A stretch of 18,530 nucleotides of DNA from Puniceicoccales bacterium. Lineage in GTDB: Bacteria > Verrucomicrobiota > Verrucomicrobiia > Opitutales > JAIRLM01. The position numbers were made by a program, and so were the translations under genes. The notes under the pieces were generated by a model. That model was not told the DNA's origin. It was given only the letters and a program-made list of their open reading frames with translations, and made no database searches. This document shows, piece by piece, positions 5,990 to 13,257 of the stretch; positions within the stretch are counted from its first letter, which is position 1; every line of letters begins with the position of its first letter. The DNA lies in contig JAITDL010000011.1 of assembly GCA_031282565.1 (NCBI GenBank), positions 1-18,530 on the forward strand, written 5' to 3'.

Positions 5990-8584
5990 ATGAACCTTGT
6001 CATGCGGGTACGTAGGCGAAATGGACAGGCTGTCCCATGGAAACGTGAAAAAATTGAAATAGCGCTGCGGAAGGCGTTCCTGGCCACGGGGAAATCTGAT
6101 TCCGCGGCTCCTGCCATAGCGGCGGCCGTGGAGCGCAGTGTCATCCCAACTGCGCCCGATGCAACCGTAGACATCGAGACAATTCAGGATGCCGTTCAAA
6201 ATGAGTTGCTTATCCGAGGAGAGGAGTCCACGGCAATGGCCTACGCCGCCTACAGGAAAAGGCGGGACGAGGAGCGAAAAACCGCCCAGAAGACCGGTGG
6301 ACAGCAGGCCATGCGGTTCGTGCACCTCAGGAATGGCGAGCTCCGCTGCTGGGGCGATGGGCAGTGGCTCGAATGGATCCGTGGTCCGCTGATGGAATCT
6401 GGAGTCGCTGCGGGAGAGGAAGAACTGCTTGCAATCATGCTGCGCGGAGTTCCTGACCAGCTGAACTTTGATGAGCTGCGCGACATAGTTTTGTCTAACG
6501 TTTTGCGCCGCAGCAAAGAAGACCCTTGCTTTGCGAAACTCGGGACCGCTCTCGGACGGCGATTCCTATGGGATGAAGTGATTGGCGATGCAGAAGATGG
6601 ACGTCCAATGGAGCTGCGCTTCGGTGACCACATTTCGAAAGCCGTGGCGGATGGGTTGCTCGACGTAAGATTCGGCGAATTTGACTGCGTTTCGCTGGCG
6701 AGGCACATGGATTACGCTAGGGATAAATTGCTCGATTGGAACGCATTTGATCTGCTGTGTCGCAAGTTCCTACTGCGCGACTGTGCTGGCCCATTGGAGC
6801 TCATTCAGTGGTTTTGGATGCGCATAGCAATCGGGCTAAATTTGCACAGCCCAAGGCAAAACGCCGAGAAGGAAATTTTGGAGCTCTACGGCGCGCTGAG
6901 CCGCCTGGAGTTTTGCCCGGCGGAAACGGTGCTGCTCTACGCATCCACGGCGCGGCCCTATCTCCTATCGAATTATGTCTATGCGCTGGAAGATAGTATG
7001 GAAGACATCATGGTGCGCGGCATTGCGGAAAATGCCCTGGCGTCTCGCTGGGGAGCTGGACTCGGCGGGTCATGGTCACTAATCCGTGGCCGCGGGGCGC
7101 CCATAGGTGGTTCCAGGAAAGTCTCATCCGGAGTAGTGCCGTTCCTTGATTTGCACCGGCAGCAGCTGGCCATCGCCGGCGGGGAAACTTGCGGTGGGTG
7201 TGCCTATCTGGATCTCTGGCACGCGGATGTAGAAGAATTCATCGCACTGCAGAAAAATTTTGAGAATGCGGCAAGGGCGTCCAGATCTGGACTGCGCACC
7301 TGCCTGTGGATCGCGGATCTGTTCATGGAACGGTTGGCAAATGGCGTCGAATGGTGGACGTTTTTCCAGCCGAACGAAATGCCTGAACTCGCCACGCTTT
7401 CCGGCGAGGAATTTTCTGCCCGCTACGTACAGTGCGAAGCCATGGCGGAGCGGTGTGAAGTGTGGTCTAAGCGAGCGAATGTGAGGGAGTTGTGGCAGAA
7501 AATTTTGGCAAGTGCCTTTGAAATTGGGTTTCCATGTCTAGCTTTCGGTGACAATTTTCAAAAAACAGTCCGGAAAAATTTACCGGCAATCAAGGCGGCA
7601 AGTCTTTTTGGCGACTGTGCCATGGCCATGGAGCGCGAAGAAACGGCCTGCTGCGCCTGCGGCACCATATCGCTTCCTGCACACTTGGAGGCAGATGGAA
7701 CATTTTCCTGGGAACGCTTTCAGCAAAGTGTTGCCATTGCCGTTCGGACGCTGGATAACGTGATCTCGCTGACACATTTCCCATCGTCAGGGGCCGAACG
7801 CCATTGCCGGCGACTTAGGAGCCTTGGACTTTCCGTCGCAGGGCTCCACGATCTGCTACGCGCGCAGTCAATTCCCTACGATTCCGATGGAGCCAAGCGG
7901 ATTTCCGCAGAGATTTTTGAACGGCTTGGCTATTGGGCAATTTCAGCGTCCGAGCAGCTTGCCGTCGAGCGCGGACCAATTGCGGCGGATAACTATTCCA
8001 TTGAACGTCTTCCGGGAGATGTTGAAGAGTCTGACAAAGTTGCGGATCTCGACTGGGATGGTTTGCGCAATCAAGTTCGCCGTAACGGCCTGCGCAATGG
8101 ATACTTCATAGCCGGCTCAGCCGCGACCGCTGCCGCTGCGATTTTGAATGTTTCTCCGGGGGCAAATCCACTTTCGACAAATGTGAGAATTTTGCAACTT
8201 CCGTCGGGAGAGCGTGTTTGTTCGCTGGATCCGAATTTGGTGACGCGTCTACTTGACGATGGCCTTTGGAATCCGGAACTTGCCGCTGGGCTCTGCCATT
8301 TGGATGGAGATCTAAACGCCTTCCAAGAACTTCCAAAGGAGCTCCGTGACGTCTTTTCGACGGCATTCGACTGCGACCCTGAAAAGATCATTGACCTGGC
8401 GGCGGCGCTGCAGCGGCGCATTGACCAATCGCAGCAACTGCCTCTCTATCTGCGGATGCCGACGTTTTTCCTTCTGTCTTCCATGCTGCAACGTGCGTGG
8501 CGGGCTGGGATCAAGGTGATTGGACCGCTCCTGACAACCCATGCAGTTTCCAGGGAAAGGGCCATGTCAGTTGTTAATCGCTAG
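5990..8584 (+). CDS. Catalytically degenerate ribonucleotide reductase large subunit (NrdA-like pseudoenzyme) with ATP-cone
   Basis: Homologous to class I ribonucleotide reductase alpha subunits of the chlamydial type. An N-terminal ATP-cone (about 4-93: VRRRNGQAVPWKREKIEIAL and AYAAYRKRRDEER) is followed by the full-length alpha fold. Family landmarks include EDSMEDIMVRGIAENAL (334-350), GAGLGGSW (355-362), GCAYLDLWH (403-411), LWIADLFMER (439-448) and PFLDLH (384-389). Yet the catalytic residues of E. coli numbering are replaced: C225 by N328, N437 by S538, C439 by F540, E441 by D542, and the Y730/Y731 pair by G845/P846; only C462 (C555) remains. The protein stops about 19 residues after the lost tyrosine pair and has no redox-active CxxC tail. 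No nrdB is adjacent. The ATG at 5990 (AGAAGG upstream) is preferred to a TTG at 5939. The frame has no stops or frameshifts across 864 codons, so some non-catalytic role, possibly nucleotide sensing, is inferred. Confidence 0.88.
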   Translation: MNLVMRVRRRNGQAVPWKREKIEIALRKAFLATGKSDSAAPAIAAAVERSVIPTAPDATVDIETIQDAVQNELLIRGEESTAMAYAAYRKRRDEERKTAQKTGGQQAMRFVHLRNGELRCWGDGQWLEWIRGPLMESGVAAGEEELLAIMLRGVPDQLNFDELRDIVLSNVLRRSKEDPCFAKLGTALGRRFLWDEVIGDAEDGRPMELRFGDHISKAVADGLLDVRFGEFDCVSLARHMDYARDKLLDWNAFDLLCRKFLLRDCAGPLELIQWFWMRIAIGLNLHSPRQNAEKEILELYGALSRLEFCPAETVLLYASTARPYLLSNYVYALEDSMEDIMVRGIAENALASRWGAGLGGSWSLIRGRGAPIGGSRKVSSGVVPFLDLHRQQLAIAGGETCGGCAYLDLWHADVEEFIALQKNFENAARASRSGLRTCLWIADLFMERLANGVEWWTFFQPNEMPELATLSGEEFSARYVQCEAMAERCEVWSKRANVRELWQKILASAFEIGFPCLAFGDNFQKTVRKNLPAIKAASLFGDCAMAMEREETACCACGTISLPAHLEADGTFSWERFQQSVAIAVRTLDNVISLTHFPSSGAERHCRRLRSLGLSVAGLHDLLRAQSIPYDSDGAKRISAEIFERLGYWAISASEQLAVERGPIAADNYSIERLPGDVEESDKVADLDWDGLRNQVRRNGLRNGYFIAGSAATAAAAILNVSPGANPLSTNVRILQLPSGERVCSLDPNLVTRLLDDGLWNPELAAGLCHLDGDLNAFQELPKELRDVFSTAFDCDPEKIIDLAAALQRRIDQSQQLPLYLRMPTFFLLSSMLQRAWRAGIKVIGPLLTTHAVSRERAMSVVNR

Positions 8585-8607
8585 CGCCAAAGAGGATGTA
8601 TTTTCAC

Positions 8608-10131
8608 TTACGGCGGTTGGCGAGCAAAGTCAGTCAGCGCTATGTAAAACATGGTTACGATGCCGCTAATGATCGCAAGCACGGTGCTAACCATTTCACA
8701 GTGAATATTTGGCGACAGCGCAAGTAGCGACGACACCATTACTCCAAATGATGAGGCCAGCTGCATGCGTCCCGAAAAATTTATTGATGCGCTATCAGTT
8801 GCAGTTGTGCGCACGTGGCACGGATCTGTGACGGCGTTGCCATTTGGATTTCCAGGAAGTGGTTCTCCATTGAGCGCAGCTACAGCTTCTTGCAGTTCAG
8901 CCGGGAAATTCAAAAAAATTGCCAACGCATTTTTATTTCCGCCAACCAAAAGTTTTCTAAATGCAGCCATCGCATTCGGATTGCCAGCAAAGTCTTCTAT
9001 GGTTTTTATTTCGCAGTTGCAGAGTATGGCACGTAGTTTCATGGTCTCGGCGTAGTTTTCATCCTTTGGCATTTGTAAAAGTTCAACGGCCAACGCCTTG
9101 CACTCTCCGTGAACTCCGCTAAAAATTTCCCACTTTGCAATGTGGTGCTGCGCAATGAATTGTAAACTCATGGCGCCGAAGGCCAGCAAAGCATTGATCG
9201 CCTGCAGCAGCATGCAAATTGGTGTTAAAGTTCCATTGGACAAAATCGTCACGGCCAGCACGATGATGTCCGAAAAGAAAGCTGTCTTCCCGATTGTGGA
9301 CGCTACGGCCAATTGTTTTCTCGCTGTCACGCAAGCCGATACGCAATTCAGCGGCGAGACTTCAACTCCGTCATGGGCCAATTCCTGCCACGGCAGCTGG
9401 CCAGATGATTGCAGCTCATCAAGTTTTTTGGCAAGCCTCCGAAGATTCGGATATTCCGTTATGCTAACTTGCACACGTACTTCGTCGGGAAGGCTGCGGT
9501 AAAGTCCTGCGGCATTTGGGTTTCCGGCACGCACTAGCGCCAGCAGTAGAGTCATGGCTCCGCTGGACAGCAGTAGGTTTTCGATGGTCCTATTCCCATT
9601 ACTATCAAGAATGCTAACAAGTTGAAAGCAGCTTAATCTCGTTTCAGTTGGAAGGTGCTGTGCGAGATTTGCAACGTCCATTGAAAGCGCCTTGCATTTA
9701 TTCTCATTGCCGACGAAGGCCATTGCCGCTGAAGAATTTTTGTCCGCGCGCACCTTGAGGACGAAGATGACAACGTTCAGTATTCCGCAGGCCGATGCTA
9801 GGACCACGCCCAACGGTGCGCAAAATCCTGCGGAGACGAAAGTTAGCGCAGATGCCGAAATCCCCAGTATGCAGCTTACTATCTCAAGTTTTTTGGCCGC
9901 GGCCAACTGCAACCGAGCGACATTGCAGCACTTTACGCAATTCAGTGAAGAAATTTCAAAGGGAACACTCTCACAGCCATTTTCCAATGGAGGAGGCGCA
10001 TTTGGGCCACAGTCTACCTTCTCCATTGATACAACTGCCACGAATAAAGTATAGCAAATTGCTGCCTCCGCGCAATTTTTTACGGCCGCCGACAGCTTGG
10101 TTCCTGGCGAAACTACCACAGCGCAAACCAT
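8608..10131 (-). CDS. Membrane protein built of internal repeats (507 residues)
   Basis: I do not recognise a family. The protein contains two copies of a module of about 165 residues (58-223 and 256-419) and a partial third (about 437-501). Each copy opens with a Cys-containing motif: SSLNCVKCCNVARLQLA (61-77) matches SPLNCVSACVTARKQLA (259-275). Two hydrophobic helices follow (about 84-125, 284-325 and 459-500), giving about six membrane segments. A soluble helical half comes next, with a CKAL motif (146-149, 344-347) and GNPNA/GNKNA (203-207, 398-402). A hydrophobic stretch at 21-35 precedes residue 36 and could be a signal sequence. Starts at 10131 or at the ATG at 10026 are both possible; neither has a Shine-Dalgarno. 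It converges with the NrdA-like gene across 23 bases. Duplication followed by divergence is inferred from the sequence itself. Confidence 0.75.
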   Translation of the reverse strand: MVCAVVVSPGTKLSAAVKNCAEAAICYTLFVAVVSMEKVDCGPNAPPPLENGCESVPFEISSLNCVKCCNVARLQLAAAKKLEIVSCILGISASALTFVSAGFCAPLGVVLASACGILNVVIFVLKVRADKNSSAAMAFVGNENKCKALSMDVANLAQHLPTETRLSCFQLVSILDSNGNRTIENLLLSSGAMTLLLALVRAGNPNAAGLYRSLPDEVRVQVSITEYPNLRRLAKKLDELQSSGQLPWQELAHDGVEVSPLNCVSACVTARKQLAVASTIGKTAFFSDIIVLAVTILSNGTLTPICMLLQAINALLAFGAMSLQFIAQHHIAKWEIFSGVHGECKALAVELLQMPKDENYAETMKLRAILCNCEIKTIEDFAGNPNAMAAFRKLLVGGNKNALAIFLNFPAELQEAVAALNGEPLPGNPNGNAVTDPCHVRTTATDSASINFSGRMQLASSFGVMVSSLLALSPNIHCEMVSTVLAIISGIVTMFYIALTDFARQPP

Positions 10132-10208
10132 TTGGCATCATTTTGTATCGGCAGCTGAAAATCAGCTTTACCGCAGATGATAATTCGGTTCTATGCGTTT
10201 TCGACGCC
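10132..10208. promoter_or_regulatory. Short divergent gap between the repeat membrane protein and the acidic protein
   Basis: About 77 bases separate the two putative starts. Any promoters for the membrane protein and for the plus-strand acidic protein-rho-lpxK series must lie here or inside the coding ends. No recognisable -10/-35 pair was found. An in-frame TTG at 10143 could extend the acidic protein and almost close the gap. Confidence 0.25.
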
Positions 10209-10835
10209 ATGGAAGGGGCCAAAAAAGAGGACAGCTGTCAGATAGGCTGGTGCATAGCGAAGTTGGAGTCGGATTTCAACTGGTGGATTGAGGAGACCGA
10301 CAATCTGCCGGTGAATCCCGATGAAGACCGCATTAGCATATTGGATCCGAAGCAGGTAGAATATATTTTTGACCTGATGGATCCGCTGCGTGAGTTCGGC
10401 CTGCGCGGCGACATGATTTTGCCGGCATTTAGGGCATTTTCCATCGACAAAGATCTCGGAGATGGTCGCATACGACTCGTCGCGACCGACGAGAAAATTG
10501 GAGAAAGCGACGAAAAACTCTTTGCCCTGCCGAATATTTTTGGGGAGTCGAGCGGCGGCTATGCGGAATTTTTGGACCACATCTCCCTGCTGCGAATCAA
10601 ATATTTGAACTCCGTGCACAAATTTACTCAGCAGCTCACAGTGAACGAGTTGGAGGAGGAAGTGCGCGACTGCGTCGAGTCGATGGGTGCCGTTCCGCTG
10701 CACATTTTTTATGAAATCGCAAACATTCTTGAGTATTGCCCCGCTGGGTTTTCCGCCGATGAGGACGATGAGGACGGGGATGATGCCATCGAGGAAATCG
10801 TTGAAAGTAATAGTGATGAGCAGTGGATTGGCTGA
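10209..10835 (+). CDS. Unrecognised acidic 208-residue protein upstream of rho
   Basis: I do not recognise a family. The product is rich in Asp/Glu with a strongly acidic tail (DEDDEDGDDAIEEIVE, about 182-197, then a Ser/Asn stretch and a final WIG). The body reads as a globular, soluble domain: CQIGWCIAKLESDFNWWIEE near the N terminus, a middle segment DPLREFGLRGDMILPAFRAF, and a helix-rich C-terminal half. The ATG at 10209 is used; the same frame stays open far upstream, but that part lies antisense to the membrane protein gene and is Arg/Pro-rich, so it is discounted. A TTG at 10143 cannot be excluded. The gene ends 34 bases before the rho GTG and probably shares its transcript. Function unknown; it may be a lineage-specific accessory protein. 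Confidence 0.65.
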   Translation: MEGAKKEDSCQIGWCIAKLESDFNWWIEETDNLPVNPDEDRISILDPKQVEYIFDLMDPLREFGLRGDMILPAFRAFSIDKDLGDGRIRLVATDEKIGESDEKLFALPNIFGESSGGYAEFLDHISLLRIKYLNSVHKFTQQLTVNELEEEVRDCVESMGAVPLHIFYEIANILEYCPAGFSADEDDEDGDDAIEEIVESNSDEQWIG

Positions 10836-10869
10836 TTTATTCCCCAGTGTTGGCTGCTAGGTAATTGCC

Positions 10870-12003
10870 GTGGATAGTGCTATGGAAAACAATATTCCCG
10901 TCGCCGGTATTTTTGACGGCGAAAATAATTTTGGCGGGCGCCTGTGGGCGCAGTGCAGCGGGGCTAGAAACCTTGAAATCGTTGCCGCCGTGCCACAGCG
11001 CATGGTTGAGCGATTCAATTTGCATTGCGGCCAAGAAATTTATGGAAAAGCCGGGGCCGCCCGAGGAGGTGGTCGCCACCCGCAACTATGCTTCGTTGAT
11101 AGCGTTGATGGATTTAATCCGATCGAACGGCAGCGATTTGCGCCATTTCTGCGCAGGACAACGGTCTCACCGTCCCAGCGACTGAAGACGGAAACCGATG
11201 GTGGTCCGCTATCTACGCGCATCGTCGACATGTTTGCGCCCATCGGCAAGGGGCAGCGCGGTCTAATCGTCGCCCCGCCGAAAGCAGGTAAAACCATCCT
11301 GCTGCAGCAGATAGCGAAGGGAATTTCAGCAAATAATCCAAAGTGCCACCTGCTGATCCTTCTCGTCGATGAGCGGCCAGAGGAGGTGACGGAATTTCGC
11401 CGCGCCATTGATGCCGAGCTATTTGCGTCGTCAAATGACGAACCAATGGAAAATCACGTGCGCGTGGCACAGCTGGCATTTAATAGGGCCAAGTGTCTGG
11501 CGGAGACCGGTCGCGACGTGGTTGTGCTGCTCGATTCGATGACGCGTTTGGCAAGAGCTTGCAATGGAACGATTTTTGGATCCGGTCGAACGCTGAGTGG
11601 AGGACTCGATTCGTTGGCCATGGAGAAACCGCGCCAACTCTTTGCCCTTGCGCGGGCTACGGAAGAAAGCGGTTCCCTGACAACCATCGCCACAATTCTA
11701 GTGGAAACTGGCAGCCGCATGGATGATCTTATTTTCCAGGAATTTAAGGGCACTGGCAACATGGAGATCGTTCTCGATAGGCGGGCATCGGAGCAGAGGT
11801 TGTTCCCGGCCATAAATTTGCAGGCAACTGGCACGCGGCGAGAGGAGCTGCTTCTCAGCCAAAGGGAAATTGATGCCGCGCAAATTATGAGGAGAGCTGC
11901 CGCGTCTGGGAAGCCGGAAAGTGTTCTAACTACGCTATTTGAGCGAATGGAGAAGACCAAAAACAACGGCGAGTTGGTGAATTTGCTCGCCAGCCGCCAG
12001 TAA
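10870..12003 (+). CDS. rho: Transcription termination factor Rho, short form
   Basis: A hexameric RNA-dependent ATPase that translocates along nascent RNA and releases RNA polymerase. The motor is fully conserved: Walker A APPKAGKT (135-142), DERPEEVTE (167-175), Walker B VVLLDSMTRLARA (218-230), the Q/R-loop region SGRTLSGGLD (238-247) and EFKGTGNMEI (291-300). At 377 residues it is shorter than the roughly 419 of E. coli Rho: the N-terminal helical (Rho_N) domain is absent, because an in-frame TAG lies just upstream at 10858. The OB-fold RNA-binding domain (about 11-105) is recognisable, but the RNP1-like GFGFLR is replaced by NFGGRLW (20-26). The GTG at 10870 or the ATG at 10882 may be the start. 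The gene lies 12 bases upstream of lpxK, suggesting co-transcription. Confidence 0.95.
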   Translation: MDSAMENNIPVAGIFDGENNFGGRLWAQCSGARNLEIVAAVPQRMVERFNLHCGQEIYGKAGAARGGGRHPQLCFVDSVDGFNPIERQRFAPFLRRTTVSPSQRLKTETDGGPLSTRIVDMFAPIGKGQRGLIVAPPKAGKTILLQQIAKGISANNPKCHLLILLVDERPEEVTEFRRAIDAELFASSNDEPMENHVRVAQLAFNRAKCLAETGRDVVVLLDSMTRLARACNGTIFGSGRTLSGGLDSLAMEKPRQLFALARATEESGSLTTIATILVETGSRMDDLIFQEFKGTGNMEIVLDRRASEQRLFPAINLQATGTRREELLLSQREIDAAQIMRRAAASGKPESVLTTLFERMEKTKNNGELVNLLASRQ

Positions 12004-12015
12004 GATCTGCATGCT

Positions 12016-13257
12016 ATGCGCTGGTTCCGCTATTGGCGACTCAAGCTGCGCAGGAAGGTGTTGAGGCCGCTGCGCCACCTCGATCGGACCGCGGAAAAAT
12101 TCATGACCGACATTCTCTATGGCCGCCGGCGAAGTTTCTCCACGAGAGTCATTTGCCCAATTCTTTCAGCGCTGTCATTGCCATTCCGCAGCGCCGTCTA
12201 TGCGCGTCATTTTCTCTACGATCGGCGCATCCTGCGTTCGCAGTACCTCGGCTGCGTCGTGATTTCCGTCGGGAATTTGACCGTCGGCGGGACTGGGAAA
12301 ACCCCTGTGGTTGAACTGCTTGCCCGTGAATTGTCTCGCCGCGGACGCCGCGTCGCGATTTTGAGCCGTGGCTATCGCAGCAGGGGTGAATCGCTCTGGC
12401 GCCGATGTTTGCGTGCGATTACACATGGCGATGCGGAACAGCCGCGGGTGGTGTCCGACGGAAAATCAGTGCTGTTGGATTCGGAAATGGCTGGCGATGA
12501 ACCACATATGCTGGCGAAAAATTTACCAGGCGTAGCCGTAATCACCGATAAGGATCGAATCAAGGCGGGAAAATTTGCTATTAATCGCTTTGGCTGTAAC
12601 ACGATAATCCTTGATGATGGCTTCCAATATCTGCGGCTCACGAGCCAGTTCAATGTGCTGCTAGTAGATTGCACTAACCCATTCGGTAGCGGGCATTTAC
12701 TCCCACGCGGCATACTGCGCGAACCGCCGGCCGAAGTGCGCCGCGCAACCCACATAATCATAACGAAATCTGACGGCAGCGACCACGGAGAGCTCGTGAA
12801 GATTTTACGCAGACACGCCGCTCCATCTGTCCCAATCGTAGTTAGTCGTCACAGGCCGAAGCATCTCTGCGACGTTCACTCCGTTGCCACAAAATCGCAA
12901 AGTGGGCAGATGGCGCTGACGTCGCTCATCGGCAAGCGTGTAGCGGCATTCAGTGGAATCGCTGTGCCCGAAGGATTTGAGAAATTTCTCACGGAATGCG
13001 GGGCAACGCTGGTATACAAGAAGCGATTCCCGGACCATTACCGCTTCCAGGACAGCGACGTGGAGAATGTTTTTGCCATGGCGACCGCGCGCGGTGCTGA
13101 GCTAGTCGTTACTACGGAAAAGGATGCCGTGAGGCTCTGCCCAAATCGCTTCTATCCGTTGCCAACCTATTACCTGCGCATGGAAATCGAAATCATCCAC
13201 GGCAGGAAGGATTTCCAAAATCTCATTGGCCAGATATGCGGCGACGCGCAGCTATGA
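12016..13257 (+). CDS. lpxK: Tetraacyldisaccharide 4'-kinase LpxK
   Basis: Phosphorylates the 4' position of the lipid A disaccharide precursor, late in the Raetz pathway, as a membrane-associated kinase at the inner face of the cytoplasmic membrane. The P-loop VGNLTVGGTGKTP (85-97) is followed by SRGY (117-120), GDEP (160-163), DDGFQ (200-204), LLPRGILRE (228-236), FPDHYRF and TTEKDAVRL, all in the family order. The Arg-rich N terminus and a hydrophobic segment (about 44-60) fit membrane attachment. At 413 residues it is longer than the usual 310-340, owing mainly to an extended N terminus and an insertion around 122-158. Its final six bases overlap the end of the convergent ftsH gene. Its presence implies an outer membrane with lipid A. 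Confidence 0.95.
   Translation: MRWFRYWRLKLRRKVLRPLRHLDRTAEKFMTDILYGRRRSFSTRVICPILSALSLPFRSAVYARHFLYDRRILRSQYLGCVVISVGNLTVGGTGKTPVVELLARELSRRGRRVAILSRGYRSRGESLWRRCLRAITHGDAEQPRVVSDGKSVLLDSEMAGDEPHMLAKNLPGVAVITDKDRIKAGKFAINRFGCNTIILDDGFQYLRLTSQFNVLLVDCTNPFGSGHLLPRGILREPPAEVRRATHIIITKSDGSDHGELVKILRRHAAPSVPIVVSRHRPKHLCDVHSVATKSQSGQMALTSLIGKRVAAFSGIAVPEGFEKFLTECGATLVYKKRFPDHYRFQDSDVENVFAMATARGAELVVTTEKDAVRLCPNRFYPLPTYYLRMEIEIIHGRKDFQNLIGQICGDAQL

Noticed and set aside
8585..8622. CGCCAA/TTGGCG inverted repeat as a terminator between convergent genes
   Set aside because: The loop is about 26 bases, the stem only six, and there is no following T run on either strand.
9795..10208. Long upstream extension of the acidic protein frame
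   Set aside because: It lies antisense to the repeat membrane protein and is Arg/Pro/His-rich, unlike the acidic body, so it is an accidental open stretch.
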